Shown: positions 45,168 to 54,888 of the stretch, in pieces
Position numbering within the stretch: position 1 is the stretch's first letter
Layout of the letters: the number at the start of each line of letters is the position of its first letter
NCBI GenBank assembly: GCA_002245135.1
Contig: NGBS01001176.1
Location: 1-64,000, forward strand
Source: Proteromonas lacertae
Taxonomy: Eukaryota; Sar; Bigyra; Opalinata; Proteromonadidae
Direction of reading: 5' to 3'
DNA: 64,000 nucleotides
The notes under the pieces: model-generated
Database searches by the model: none
Told to the model about the DNA's origin: nothing
What the model saw: only the letters and a program-made list of their open reading frames with translations
Translations under genes and position numbers: made by a program

Positions 45168-45725
45168 ATGAGTAATATACCCATAAAAACAGAATCTATA
45201 CCATTACCTTTACCTCCACCTCCTGCACCTCCAGCTAGATCACCAATACTTATAATTAGAGACGATCCAGAAAATAAAAGACCTGCTCCTTCAAATGAAG
45301 ATCCTATAGATGTTTTAGAAAGCCATGCAGAGAGTAGATTACCAATATGTATTGAAGGTTCAAGAGTAATTGCTAGTATTGAAGAAATACAATATACATT
45401 GGAATTATTTAAGTTATCTTTATCGAAATTCAAACCAAGTCTTAGAACATTGAATAGTTTAACAGCAAATCAAGCAGATTCATTATGTAAAGAAATAGAT
45501 TTAATTATAGATCTTACAGAAAATCAATCAGTTCCTTATAGTACAATAGTAGGTGCAATAAGAAGATTACTCATTATGTACAATCAGTATTTTAGAGATA
45601 ACTGGCACTTGGAAGCTAACCAGAAATTGTATTTCAAAGTTTACTTATTTACCCAATTTGAAAAAACATGTTTCAATTTCTATAGTTCTTTAGTTAATAT
45701 AGTATATGTAAATGCTTTTAATTAA
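45168..45725 (+). CDS. V2 helical protein with Pro-rich leader
   Basis: 185 residues starting MSNIPIKTESIPLPLPPPPA. After a Pro-rich leader comes a helical domain (SIEEIQYTLELFKLSLSKFK..., GAIRRLLIMYNQYF). Its stop codon directly abuts the stop of the convergent gene at 45726. No family recognised. Confidence 0.5.
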   Translation: MSNIPIKTESIPLPLPPPPAPPARSPILIIRDDPENKRPAPSNEDPIDVLESHAESRLPICIEGSRVIASIEEIQYTLELFKLSLSKFKPSLRTLNSLTANQADSLCKEIDLIIDLTENQSVPYSTIVGAIRRLLIMYNQYFRDNWHLEANQKLYFKVYLFTQFEKTCFNFYSSLVNIVYVNAFN

Positions 45726-46139
45726 TTATTTGGTTTCTTTGATTTTTGTGTAAAGATCTAATTCTTCCAACAACACTTTGATAACTGAACCATACTCGTT
45801 AATATGATACTTAGGAGGAGGCATCTGTAAGTTTACAGCATATTGTTTAACCAATTTTACAAACCAATCGAATAGATTCTGAGCTTCAACTACTATTGTG
45901 TCTGGAACTGGCTTTCTCATCTTATTAGCATACTTATTAATATGTCCTAACAATAATTGAGATACACTATTAAATTTGGTAATGTCTTCATTCTTACATA
46001 TGATATAGTTTTGAGCTGCAGTCTTAATTAAACCTAGGATAGTTTCAATAAATGCTCTAAGCACATTGATTTCTTTAACAAATAAATATACTGGTTTCTT
46101 AGCTCTCTGCTCTATTACAAATATACTATCTGAATCCAT
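45726..46139 (-). CDS. V2 helical hypothetical protein
   Basis: 137 residues, intact (MDSDSIFVIEQRAKKPVYLF...). Predicted mainly helical by eye. Zero spacing to the convergent upstream neighbour. No family recognised. Confidence 0.5.
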   Translation of the reverse strand: MDSDSIFVIEQRAKKPVYLFVKEINVLRAFIETILGLIKTAAQNYIICKNEDITKFNSVSQLLLGHINKYANKMRKPVPDTIVVEAQNLFDWFVKLVKQYAVNLQMPPPKYHINEYGSVIKVLLEELDLYTKIKETK

Positions 46140-46287
46140 TTATGTTGAAGAAGGGTTATGAAAATATTCTATTAAAAAACCGCTAATTAGCATATTCGCG
46201 CCTCAAACTTCGAACCATAAAATGCATGAAACGGATATAAAATCTTAATTCTAACATTTTATTGGATATCTAATAATCATAATAATC

Positions 46288-46974
46288 ATGTCATCAAAAA
46301 TAGAAAACGGAGTCAATTTTATCACTTTCAATCCTTCAGATAACATGTATGTCAAGTTTAGAGGGTATATGCTTAGAGCAGAATTAGCTAAGTCTGGCAA
46401 ATGTCATTACATTACTTTCACTCCTGCTAGATATTTACTATTTAATCGTCAGCCGATTATGGATTTCAATGCTCAAGTAAAGGAGACTATTAAAAATGTT
46501 TGTGTCGAATCAACAATTAAATTTACAGAAGATATTAAAATGAAGAATTCCTATCAGCAATTTGGATTAAATTTAGTAATTCCATTAGATAATGATAACA
46601 ATCAACTGAAATGTACTGCATGGAACAACATTATCAGTGATCCAACTTCTCACTTATTGAAGTATTGTGATTTTGAAGTAAGAATTAGACAGTGTATGGT
46701 TTTATCATCAATGCAGAACAATACTCCGTATTATACTGTTTTACCTAAATTTGAAATATATTCAAGTTTTGCACCAGTTGAAGATATTCCAGTACCATCT
46801 ACAGATGTACAACAACAACAACAACAACAACAACCAGTAGTTAATCAATCAGTCACAATGGCATTTCAACCACCAACAATACCATACACTAGCAATAGCA
46901 CTGGTTATAATCCATTTGTTTCAAGTTCTCAAATTGCTCAACAACAACAACAACAACAACAACAACCCAAGTAA
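46288..46974 (+). CDS. V2 possible single-stranded-DNA-binding-type protein with poly-Gln
   Basis: 228 residues. The first 160 have alternating beta-like segments (NMYVKFRGYMLRAELAKSGK, CHYITFTPARYLLF, LKCTAWNNI) suggestive of an OB-like fold. They are followed by a disordered tail with two CAA-coded poly-Gln tracts (46811-46832 and 46938-46964). A DNA-binding role is speculation. Intact. Confidence 0.45.
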   Translation: MSSKIENGVNFITFNPSDNMYVKFRGYMLRAELAKSGKCHYITFTPARYLLFNRQPIMDFNAQVKETIKNVCVESTIKFTEDIKMKNSYQQFGLNLVIPLDNDNNQLKCTAWNNIISDPTSHLLKYCDFEVRIRQCMVLSSMQNNTPYYTVLPKFEIYSSFAPVEDIPVPSTDVQQQQQQQQPVVNQSVTMAFQPPTIPYTSNSTGYNPFVSSSQIAQQQQQQQQQPK

Positions 46975-47024
46975 ACAACAACAAAAAAAATGAAACAAAG
47001 AAGATTAATTAAAATTATATTGAA

Positions 47025-48014
47025 TTAAAATCCAGCTACTCTTTTTTTATAGGGTAATATAATTGATTGAGGCACTAACATACAATTAGTTTCAAATTCT
47101 TTAGGAATACTTCCTTTGTATGCTAAAATAATACAATTTGTATCACCATTAGGATATTGAAATAGTTCTAACGTCTGAAATTTACCACTGTTTGTTTGAA
47201 ATACTAAATCAACACTGAATACTTGATTATCTTTATCAGGATCTGGTTCACTACTAATATCTAAATTATCAAATAACTTTTGAATAAAAGTAGTTATTAC
47301 AGGACTCTCAGTATTTGTTGAAATTGAAAACATAGGAGTTACATAGGTAGTGTTCATCTTATAATAATTTAATATATCTATTTTCAAGTATTGTTCATAA
47401 GCTTCAAATCTTGCATAAATGTATTTTGTTAAGGAAGTAAGTTCACCATTTAAATACATGTATAATCTATCATCTATTCTCTTTATTAATCTATTCTCAT
47501 CATCTCCTTTGATTACATTATATGTATCTTTTACAAATTTATACATACAATCATGAGGACATTCATTCCATCCTATATTATATTGAATGCCGGTTGCTAT
47601 ATCAAAAGTATCAGTTATTGCAGGTGCATTATAATAACATTCTCTAACCATAGCAAATAAACTAGCATCATATTTATCTATAAGAGTCTCACCAATTATC
47701 ACATCAACAATACTTTTAATCATCTCATATATATTTCTTTCATCTGGTTCTAACCAAGCCTTACCAATCACATTATTGAATTCATTTCTATTAGTCGCTA
47801 CGTCTGCAATAACATCTTTCATCATTTCTCTAATTGTTTTATCATCATCAGCTTTCTTACCTAAATTGTTTGTTATCGTTGTAATAGACTTAGTTATAGC
47901 ACCTGTGTCTATTGAAACAGCTTGTTTTTTTAAGGGACCACCAAACATAAAAAATAATAAAAGAATGATAAAAATTAAGTTACTAGCATTATGAGGATTA
48001 TTCTGAATCATCAT
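47025..48014 (-). CDS. V2 membrane-anchored hypothetical protein
   Basis: 329 residues starting MMIQNNPHNASNLIFIILLL, with one N-terminal hydrophobic helix (residues about 12-24) and a soluble domain with Cys/His (WNECPHDCMYKF). The frame is the same as that of the capsid gene upstream, separated only by a TGA at 48096-48098 and an open spacer of 27 codons. It could be a separate minor virion membrane protein or, by readthrough, a capsid extension. Family unknown. Confidence 0.5.
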   Translation of the reverse strand: MMIQNNPHNASNLIFIILLLFFMFGGPLKKQAVSIDTGAITKSITTITNNLGKKADDDKTIREMMKDVIADVATNRNEFNNVIGKAWLEPDERNIYEMIKSIVDVIIGETLIDKYDASLFAMVRECYYNAPAITDTFDIATGIQYNIGWNECPHDCMYKFVKDTYNVIKGDDENRLIKRIDDRLYMYLNGELTSLTKYIYARFEAYEQYLKIDILNYYKMNTTYVTPMFSISTNTESPVITTFIQKLFDNLDISSEPDPDKDNQVFSVDLVFQTNSGKFQTLELFQYPNGDTNCIILAYKGSIPKEFETNCMLVPQSIILPYKKRVAGF

Positions 48015-48095
48015 CAGTATCGGACGAATCAGAGGAAGAAGAGGACGAATTACTGCATATCTATTTTCTGTTGTTTGACCTCCACCTGTTTGAGT

Positions 48096-49130
48096 TCATT
48101 CGATCCATGGTCTATAGATAATGTAACGTAAGAATGGTCCATTTGAACTGTTCAATGTAAAGGAATAGTTAAATTGTCCAGATCCACCTTGATTTACTGT
48201 TAATGTATGACACTTTACATCATTGAACTGAATTGGTTTAGATAAACAGTAACTTCTTGTATTGTTATTACATTGAGTATCCTTATTCAAATAAGCATAG
48301 AAATAAAAATTCTTGAATTTAATTGAATCTGGTCTTATTCCATCTGCAGGCCAGTTTATTGTTGTAGCTGCGCCTTTATCATTATTAAAACCCATAATTT
48401 GTCCAAATTTAGGACTTTGTTGGAAATTGAAACATAAATACATTCTCTTTCCAAAGAATACATCACTTTTCATTGATAAAAATGTATTGTAAAATTTACC
48501 TAAAAACATCTTTACATGAATAGTTTTAGACTTCTTATACTGTTGATATTTATCTTCTGATCCAGTAACTGTAAGTTGTGTAGCTCCATCTTTATCCATT
48601 TCCCATTCATTCTCATCTTGAATTAAATGATCATGGTATTCATCATTCCATTTTAATTGAATTCCATCATAATAATTTGATTGATAAAAAATGTCAGATC
48701 TTTTTCTCACTAATTCATCCATAAACACTCTATAGTGTTCATAATTGTCATCAAGCTTAACTAGATCTGTTCCTGTATTATTACATAAACGAAATGCTGC
48801 TAATCCAAATCCTTCTTTCATTCCTTTTATATACTTTGGATATATATTATCACTAGCTGCTACATTACCACTAAGATCAATTTTTTTAAATGCATCTGCT
48901 TTAGCAAGCGGAGTAGTTTCAACTTCGATATCATATTGAATGTAAGACTTTGCAAGGTTTATAATGTTCTCACCACTTAATTCGAACCTTATTTCATCTG
49001 AATAAGTATTATCTTTAAGTTGATAGAATGATTTAGTTTCCATTGGTGTCAACTTGACATACTGGTAAAAGGCCATCATTGCTGGAACGTCTACACTGTG
49101 TTTTTGCTCTTTTGGGATAGTTAGAGACAT
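48096..49130 (-). CDS. Candidate major capsid protein (double jelly-roll)
   Basis: 344 residues from ATG 49130 (MSLTIPKEQKHSVDVPAM). The region DEIRFELSGENIINLAKSYI and the Ala/Phe-rich beta-strand pattern after it resemble the first jelly-roll strands of Polinton capsid proteins. Later strand-rich segments (FFGKRMYLCFNF, KFKNFYFYAYLN) fit a second roll. It sits next to the penton gene, as in related viruses. The protein is short for the family (usually 400-650), similar to the smallest double-jelly-roll proteins. The frame ends at a TGA that may or may not be native. Identification is by context plus pattern. Confidence 0.55.
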   Translation of the reverse strand: MSLTIPKEQKHSVDVPAMMAFYQYVKLTPMETKSFYQLKDNTYSDEIRFELSGENIINLAKSYIQYDIEVETTPLAKADAFKKIDLSGNVAASDNIYPKYIKGMKEGFGLAAFRLCNNTGTDLVKLDDNYEHYRVFMDELVRKRSDIFYQSNYYDGIQLKWNDEYHDHLIQDENEWEMDKDGATQLTVTGSEDKYQQYKKSKTIHVKMFLGKFYNTFLSMKSDVFFGKRMYLCFNFQQSPKFGQIMGFNNDKGAATTINWPADGIRPDSIKFKNFYFYAYLNKDTQCNNNTRSYCLSKPIQFNDVKCHTLTVNQGGSGQFNYSFTLNSSNGPFLRYIIYRPWIE

Positions 49131-49160
49131 CAGAAACACAAAATAAAAATAAAATAAAAA

Positions 49161-50126
49161 TTAGACTTTAAAGACAACAATATCTAAATTAAACTCGATA
49201 TTATCAAGATTGAGTTCATAACCATTTTGTTGAGTAATCTGAATTGTAATTTGACCATTGGTATAAGTATTATTGAACATTTTACTAGTATTAAGAATGT
49301 CATTGTTCTGGTATGTAATGAATGGTAACTCAGGGTTTGCTATTGGTATATTTTCTAACACATTTGAATCTTGAATGATGTTTACAATATCTAAACGAAT
49401 GGATATCGCACTAACCCATATAAGCGATGGACGATATGGTAATTGAGTAAATGGGAAATCTACTGAAAATGCAGCTAATGCTTTTTCTGTTTCTTGAGGT
49501 CCTGGAACAAATTTATCATAACATAACCAATAGTTATTATTTGGAATACCTAATATCTTGTAGGCTAAATCTTTTGTTACTATTTCTATTTTTGAAATCC
49601 AAAAAATAGGTTTTGTTAAACTATATAATGCATTCATTTTACTTGCAATTTTTAAATGTCTGGTATGTTCATCATCTTTATCATCTAGCTTAAATAAATC
49701 ACCATTACCTTCTATTACAGGTGTATATAGTATATCCTTAACTATAAACAAATCATCATCAGGAATTTCGAAATCTAAATATTTTATTGAACGTATTCCA
49801 TCATTGATTAACTTAAGAATCTGATTCTCATCATAAAAACCTTCAGGAATTTGTACTGATACACATACTGTGGGTTTTTCTGGCGCTGTGCCATCTTCTT
49901 TATCATAATCACATGTAAATAAGAACTGAAACGTATCGTTTGTCTCTGCTTGTATAGTAGGGAAAGAATTAGGGACAACTGCGTGTAATAACGACACATG
50001 AGTATAATCTTGATCAAATGATGGTAAGGCTTAGGTCTTTTTGTATCTATTCCCTACTCCAAATGTCCCTGTAGTCATCACCATATCAGAATTTAAATAA
50101 TAAACACGGTGATTAGAGACTAACAT
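49161..50126 (-). pseudogene. Penton-like (minor capsid) protein, one early TAA
   Basis: ATG 50126 (MLVSNHRVYYLNSDMVM), TAA at 50031-50033, then the same frame continues to 49161. After the TAA the DYTHVSLLHAVVPNSFPTI block matches the conserved start of Polinton/adintovirus penton-type proteins. It is followed by VSVQIPEGFYDENQILKLIN, typical of the same family, and a strand-rich body of 278 residues. The N-terminal part before the stop also fits the family. A start at 49997-49980 would bypass the stop but would lose conserved sequence. Spacing to the capsid gene is 30 bp. Confidence 0.7.
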
Positions 50127-50145
50127 TTTGAAAAAAAATAATAAT

Positions 50146-50175
50146 GTCAATATTGGTAATATTAGTAATATTGAC
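50146..50175. promoter_or_regulatory. Inverted repeat in divergent promoter
   Basis: GTCAATATT ... AATATTGAC with a 12-nt centre, lying between the divergent starts at 50126 (penton-like) and 50190. A candidate bidirectional regulatory site. Confidence 0.4.
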
Positions 50176-50189
50176 ACTATTTTTATTTT

Positions 50190-50451
50190 ATGGAAGATAA
50201 TAAAAAACCTAAACATAGAACAGTTCCATTCAAATTAACAGAATTAGACAAACAAAGTAATCATCAGAAGCTTCAGAAAAGACGGTAAAATCAGAGCTCC
50301 CACAAAATCGAAATTATATCATTTAATTTCAGGATCAAAATCAAGACTTACATACTCAGAGATAAGATATATATTGAAATACATCGAAGATGAGTACAAA
50401 TATTACATAGAATCAAAGTTTAAGACAGGTTGTTTAAATCTTGTAGGCTAA
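50190..50451 (+). pseudogene. V2 small Lys-rich protein, frameshifted
   Basis: ATG 50190 (MEDNKKPKHRTVPFKLTELD). The frame changes by one base near 50255-50265, after which it reads SFRKDGKIRAPTKSKLYHLI and continues to TAA 50451. Unknown family. Confidence 0.45.
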
Positions 50452-50464
50452 TACTTATATATCT

Positions 50465-51000
50465 TTATATATTATCCTTCTCCATGTCTGAAAATTTATG
50501 TTTACTGTTTATGTCTAAAAAGTCATATAGAGCTAAAATGCTGTAGTTTGCATGTCTAGTCTCTTTTTTTATAATGTCTTTAATAAGTTCTTTTTCACTT
50601 GATGACCTTTTCATTAACTTTCTTTTGATTTTGGTCAATATTCTGAAACCATCATTTAATGTAGATGAATCTTTGCATAATAAGTGTATATTTGTGGAAA
50701 TATATTTTGCAATCTTGTAGCATTCTTTAATTTCTGGTATATCTTCTTCCGATAATATTGTGATACGAAATCATATCTCAATTCTGTAAGTTTTGATTGG
50801 ATTAGCTTTTCATTACATCTAATTTAATATATATAATAAATATATTTATACTTTTTGTAATGACGTTTCAAATTAGTGCAATGAGCAATAATCATTGCCT
50901 TGCACATTCTGCATTGAATTCTGTTGTATTTTTCAAGGGGTTTCTTTAACACAACATCTTCATTAAAGTATCTATACACAGCATCTCTCGTTTTACCCAT
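50465..51000 (-). pseudogene. BED-type zinc-finger gene with 33-nt intron
   Basis: Starts MGKTRDAVYRYFNEDVV at 51000. The finger CRMCKAMIIAHCTNLKRHYKK is completed by a Cys after a 33-nt intron (50819-50851), giving C-x2-C...H-x3-C, the BED layout seen at the start of hAT transposases. A helical region follows with two one-base frame changes (near 50755 and 50545), ending at 50465. It may be the N-terminal end of a transposase that lost its core, or a host BED gene. It is convergent with 50190-50451. Confidence 0.55.
50819..50851 (-). other. 33-nt intron in BED gene
   Basis: GTATAAATATATT...AAATTAG on the minus strand; splicing restores the Cys that completes the finger. Confidence 0.7.
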
Positions 51001-51703
51001 ATAAAATTGAAATGCAAAATGATAGCTCGAAATTCTCAATCCATTTTCTAAGTATTCAAATAATTGCTTGATATACATTAAGTAGTATACAAAATATACC
51101 AAATAATAATTCGAAATAGTTTTTCTATTAGTTTATGAAATATATTATGTTATTATCATTACAAGTACTATTGATTATTAATTAACTGAAAATACCCATT
51201 CTATACTTCTTAATTATCTATATGATATATGTGTAATATACAAAATTATTTATTATATAAATTACATTTATGTTCAGTCACTTCAATTACCTTGAAATGT
51301 ACATAATGTATATATATGCATATCAGAATATGATATACAGTATGTATAATCTATAAAATTAGTATATATGTATAAAGATATGATATTATATAATCATAAG
51401 AAAAGTAGATGACTATTATGTTATAATACACAATAATATATCCTTTTTAACATATGTTAGTATATCTAGATGATAATATGGAAAAGTTATAACAAAAATC
51501 AGAAAAAATATACTACAGCATAACACATGGTAATATTACTATGCCCGAGCAGTAAGGGGCAGGCTTCTTTTCAGCTGAAAAAAAGGGGCAAAAATAGGGC
51601 AAAATTCGAAAAGGACGCCCTTTATCGAACCCAGCTATAATATAATACAATTAGAATTATTCTTTTCTTATTATATAACAAATGTCTTATTACTCAAGAT
51701 GTC
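51001..51703. other. No gene seen
   Basis: AT-rich except for a short GC-richer patch at 51541-51635 with GGGGCA words and the palindrome TTTTCAGCTGAAAA. No coding sequence recognised. Confidence 0.35.
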
Positions 51704-51931
51704 TTATATATCACAAATATAATCTACTCCAAAATGAATATTTGCTTCAACTGCTTGGATGAAATTATTTACAGATGTATAATTCTTAAATACACTTATA
51801 CGGATAGTATTATTATATATTGGTTTTATATTTTCATGATAATAAATGATAGGTATTTTGTATTTATCAAATCTTACATATTTTGGTATTTTAGAGGTGA
51901 TATTGTTTTTCAATATATAATTACTAAACAA
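51704..51931 (-). CDS. Uncharacterised fragment
   Basis: 75 codons with coding-like composition (KIPKYVRFDKYKIPIIYYHE, ANIHFGVDYICDI). The last part is reminiscent of a glycosyltransferase core (YHE ... HFGVDYI), but it is too short to assign. Probably a fragment. Confidence 0.3.
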   Translation of the reverse strand: MFSNYILKNNITSKIPKYVRFDKYKIPIIYYHENIKPIYNNTIRISVFKNYTSVNNFIQAVEANIHFGVDYICDI

Positions 51932-53227
51932 TTTTGTGTATTTGTTTAGCGGAATTGATTATAAAAAAATAATATAAATATATAGAATATATAGAATATA
52001 TTATAACAGTGTATTATTGGTGTATTTAACCCTTATAAGTGTAATAATTCCTGTAATTCAAGAATGCTTTCTATATTTTAATTATGAATTATACTCTTTG
52101 AATTATTTTTCATTTTTCAAATATTTTCTCAAGCTCTTTTCTTTTTTGTAATTTTAAAAGTATATGTTTAGATTATAGTATTATAAGAATATTATTAAAA
52201 TGTAGATGTGATTGTTTTGTATTTAGGTCTTATATCAAACGTAAATAAACCCTATTAGCAGATGGCGAAAATAGTCATTTTCAAAATGTAAGTGAATATA
52301 TCTGTAGTATATTTTTCTTACAACTATTTATTATTCTTCTTTTTTATATACCTAATAAGTATGTTACAGTAATATTAATCTACACATATATTAAGAAGTA
52401 CTAAAATATTTCTTAATAAAAAGAAATTTTAATTTTTAAACAAAAATATGGGTGTAAAAAATAAAAGGAATTTGATATTATTTTTTAAATTTTCTCAACA
52501 TCAAAATTGATTTATATAATAATATTCTATAATATACATAGTTAATATAAGCAGTTTTGATATATGTTATAATATGATATATGCTACTCTATTGTCTGAT
52601 ATTGCCACGTTTAACATAAATCATATATATAACATATTGTATGTAAAGTATACGTAGTATTTATTATAAATATAGTATTAGTTTCAAAGGAAAGTTTATC
52701 ACTCCTTTATCGCGCAGATTTCTTTATCGCGCGCGACAGGACCTCCAATTATTTTAGTAATAATATGTTTATTTAATGAAAAAATAAACAAAACATTTTC
52801 ACAAAGCAAACCTCAAGTTTGAATGATTTGAATTATATAAATTATGTTTAGATGGAATCTATGTTTTCTTTTCTCATATAAATAATAAATTATATAATTT
52901 TTTGAAACTATTAGTTCATGAAACATTCGAAATCTAATTAACTGAATTAGCATGTAGGTTATGTATGAAGCTGAGACTATTTTTATAATTAAGAGACACA
53001 AAGATGCATAATAATATTTAATTAGAATAGTTGAAAACCCTCTATAAACCCCATGTTCAATCGATTGAACACATGCTCAGATGCTATGTACCTGTATATA
53101 TAATAAATATAATATAAGTTTAAAAGGAAAGTTTATAACTCCTTTATGGCGCTGATTTCAATAAAAATAGTCGTTTTGTCTGAATTTTCATTCCCTTTAT
53201 TTAGATCTTTCTCGCTAATTAGAGCAA
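51932..53227. other. Non-coding with diverged direct repeats
   Basis: No gene seen. Stretches at about 52675-52720 and 53113-53155 are diverged copies: both have GTTT(A/C)AAAGGAAAGTTTAT, CTCCTTTAT and G(C/G)CGC(A/T)GATTTC. They precede the Tc1 remnant. Position 53054-53071 is a perfect palindrome, TGTTCAATCGATTGAACA. The 21-nt word shared with 10340-10360 lies at 52718-52738. Confidence 0.5.
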
Positions 53228-54045
53228 ATGAGATCCCCAAAACTACCATGTAAAGTCACTGTCAAAAAAACTCCTGTTACAGAGTCTATAAAAGAGAAAA
53301 TTAGAGCTCTGGTAAATCAATCTTGTAGTATTGGAGAAATTGCCTTAAAAATGGCAAGAACCAAGAGTACTATTTGGAAGTACTTACAAATTATGGGGTT
53401 GAAGACATCCAAAGCCATATCAAGTATTTCACCGCCTAAGCTTAAAAGAGGGAGAAAGCCAAATATTTTGAACTCTAACATTAGTGGGCAAGCTGTTAGA
53501 GATTATATCTTGAGAAGTCAAGTTAATGGTATTACAATTCAATCTACCAAAACACTCAAAAATGCTTGACCCAAAAGAACGTTGAAAAAAGATTAATGAT
53601 AGTATCTCAAAACATATTCTTGGATTGTAAGACGATTATGTTCTCAGATGAGTCGATGATTAGACTTAGAAATGTTAAAAGTGTTGGATGGATTATCTCT
53701 GGAAAACCTATTATTAGGAAGCAAAGGATCAAAGGAAACGCAGGTGTTATGGTCTGGGGTGCCTTTTCAGAGTATGGATTCACTGATCTGATGGTTATGC
53801 AGAAGTCATTTGAACCCAAAGATGGCGTAAGTAAGGGCATAAATTCAGTTAGATATTGTCGATTTTTAAAGAAAACTTTACCGCCTCTAATTCAACAGCA
53901 TCCATTGGTAAACCATCAGAGACAATGTTATTTCTTATAAGACAATGCCTGCATACATAAAAGTTGGTATACCACAGAATATCTTCAAAGGAACGGTTGG
54001 AAACCTAACAAATCTTATAGAAATGCTTGCAGTCTTTCTTGATTT
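53228..54045 (+). pseudogene. Dead Tc1/mariner transposase
   Basis: The first frame (53228-53569) has paired helix-turn-helix features (SIKEKIRALVNQSCSIGEIA). The second frame carries the DDE core: TIMFSDESMI, VMVWGAFSEYG and, after a TAA at 53938, DNACIHKSWYTTEYLQ with the third catalytic region. Stops and a deletion near 53565 between DNA-binding and catalytic parts make it inactive. Family is clear. Confidence 0.85.
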
Positions 54046-54059
54046 CTCTAGTTAATAAT

Positions 54060-54225
54060 TGTAAATTTCCGGTTATTCAGTTTCTTCAGTACCATTGAAA
54101 AACTTTATAAGGTCACCAGCGTAGCCAAGAGACTTCAGAAGTGACCAACACTTATAAGCTCCTAGTAGTAATCACCGTAGCAGATGTTCTCGTAGGAGCA
54201 ATCCCGAAGGCACCTAATATATATA
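54060..54225. other. Higher-GC island
   Basis: Composition break with words such as AGCGTAGCCAAGAGACTTC and CTCGTAGGAGCAATCCCGA. Similar in style to the islands at 17455 and 34430. No frame recognised. Confidence 0.35.
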
Positions 54226-54245
54226 AAGTTTAGATAATATTTTCC

Positions 54246-54883
54246 TGTTGTGCGCCCTTTGTCATAGTTGGCCGTTTGTCTACCAGACACTTTTAAAACA
54301 AACTAAATGTATATTTTTGGTTGTCCTGATGAAAAATCGTTACTTTTATATTTACTTTGTTATATGACCTACCTCTGCAGTATACTTTTTTGTTAATATA
54401 AATAGTTTGAATATTTGTGCCGTTTGTTTTCTAGAAATTTTTGAAGCAAACTAAATGCATATTTAGCTAATATAGACTAAAATACATTAGCTGTAATAAC
54501 TAGAATGTAATTATTATTAAATCTTTCTATATAAAAAAAGAAATGCAAAATATAGGCTTGAGTGAGGCTTGATTCTAAATTATCTTTTTTCATTTTAAAT
54601 GTCTTATGATCAACATTAAGTTTTTCTAATCATTTCAGCTAATGGATTTTAGTTTATATTAGCTAAATATGCATTTAGTTTGCTTCAAAAATTTCTAGAA
54701 AACAAACGGCGCAAATATTCAAATTATTTATATCAACAAAAAAGTATACTGCAGAGGTAGGTCATATAACAAAGTAAGTATAAAAGTAACGATTTTTCAT
54801 CAGGACAACCAAAAATATACATTTAGTTTGTTTTAAGAATATCTGGTACACAAACAGCCAACTATGACAAACGGCGCACAACA
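54246..54883. mobile_element. Complete R1 foldback element, 638 bp
   Basis: Begins TGTTGTGCGCCCTTTGTCAT and ends ATGACAAACGGCGCACAACA. The two halves are inverted copies of each other over about 265 bp each, with a short unpaired centre near 54570-54640. TTTCC flanks both ends (54241-54245 and 54884-54888), a 5-bp target-site duplication. No coding frame. A single strand would fold into one long hairpin. Confidence 0.9.
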
Positions 54884-54888
54884 TTTCC

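Larger units (their letters stand above)
38848..50451. mobile_element. Endogenous viral element V2 (Polinton/adintovirus-like)
   Basis: About 11.6 kb with at least 15 tightly packed genes on both strands. They include a protein-primed family B DNA polymerase, a truncated adenain-like protease, a pair of basic core/pVI-like proteins, a candidate major capsid protein and a penton-like protein. This gene set is that of the Polinton/adintovirus lineage. I found no packaging ATPase, integrase or terminal inverted repeat. The polymerase, protease, penton and core genes carry breaks, so the element is not functional as it stands, though most structural frames are open. Confidence 0.8.

Noticed and set aside
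46811-46964. CAA tracts as a microsatellite or CRISPR-like array
   Set aside because: They code poly-Gln in an intact V2 frame; no spaced identical repeats exist in the window.
18361-50451. Packaging ATPase or integrase inside V1 or V2
   Set aside because: No Walker A-type GxxGxGKT motif or DDE integrase core was found in either block; the nearby integrases belong to separate gene pairs.
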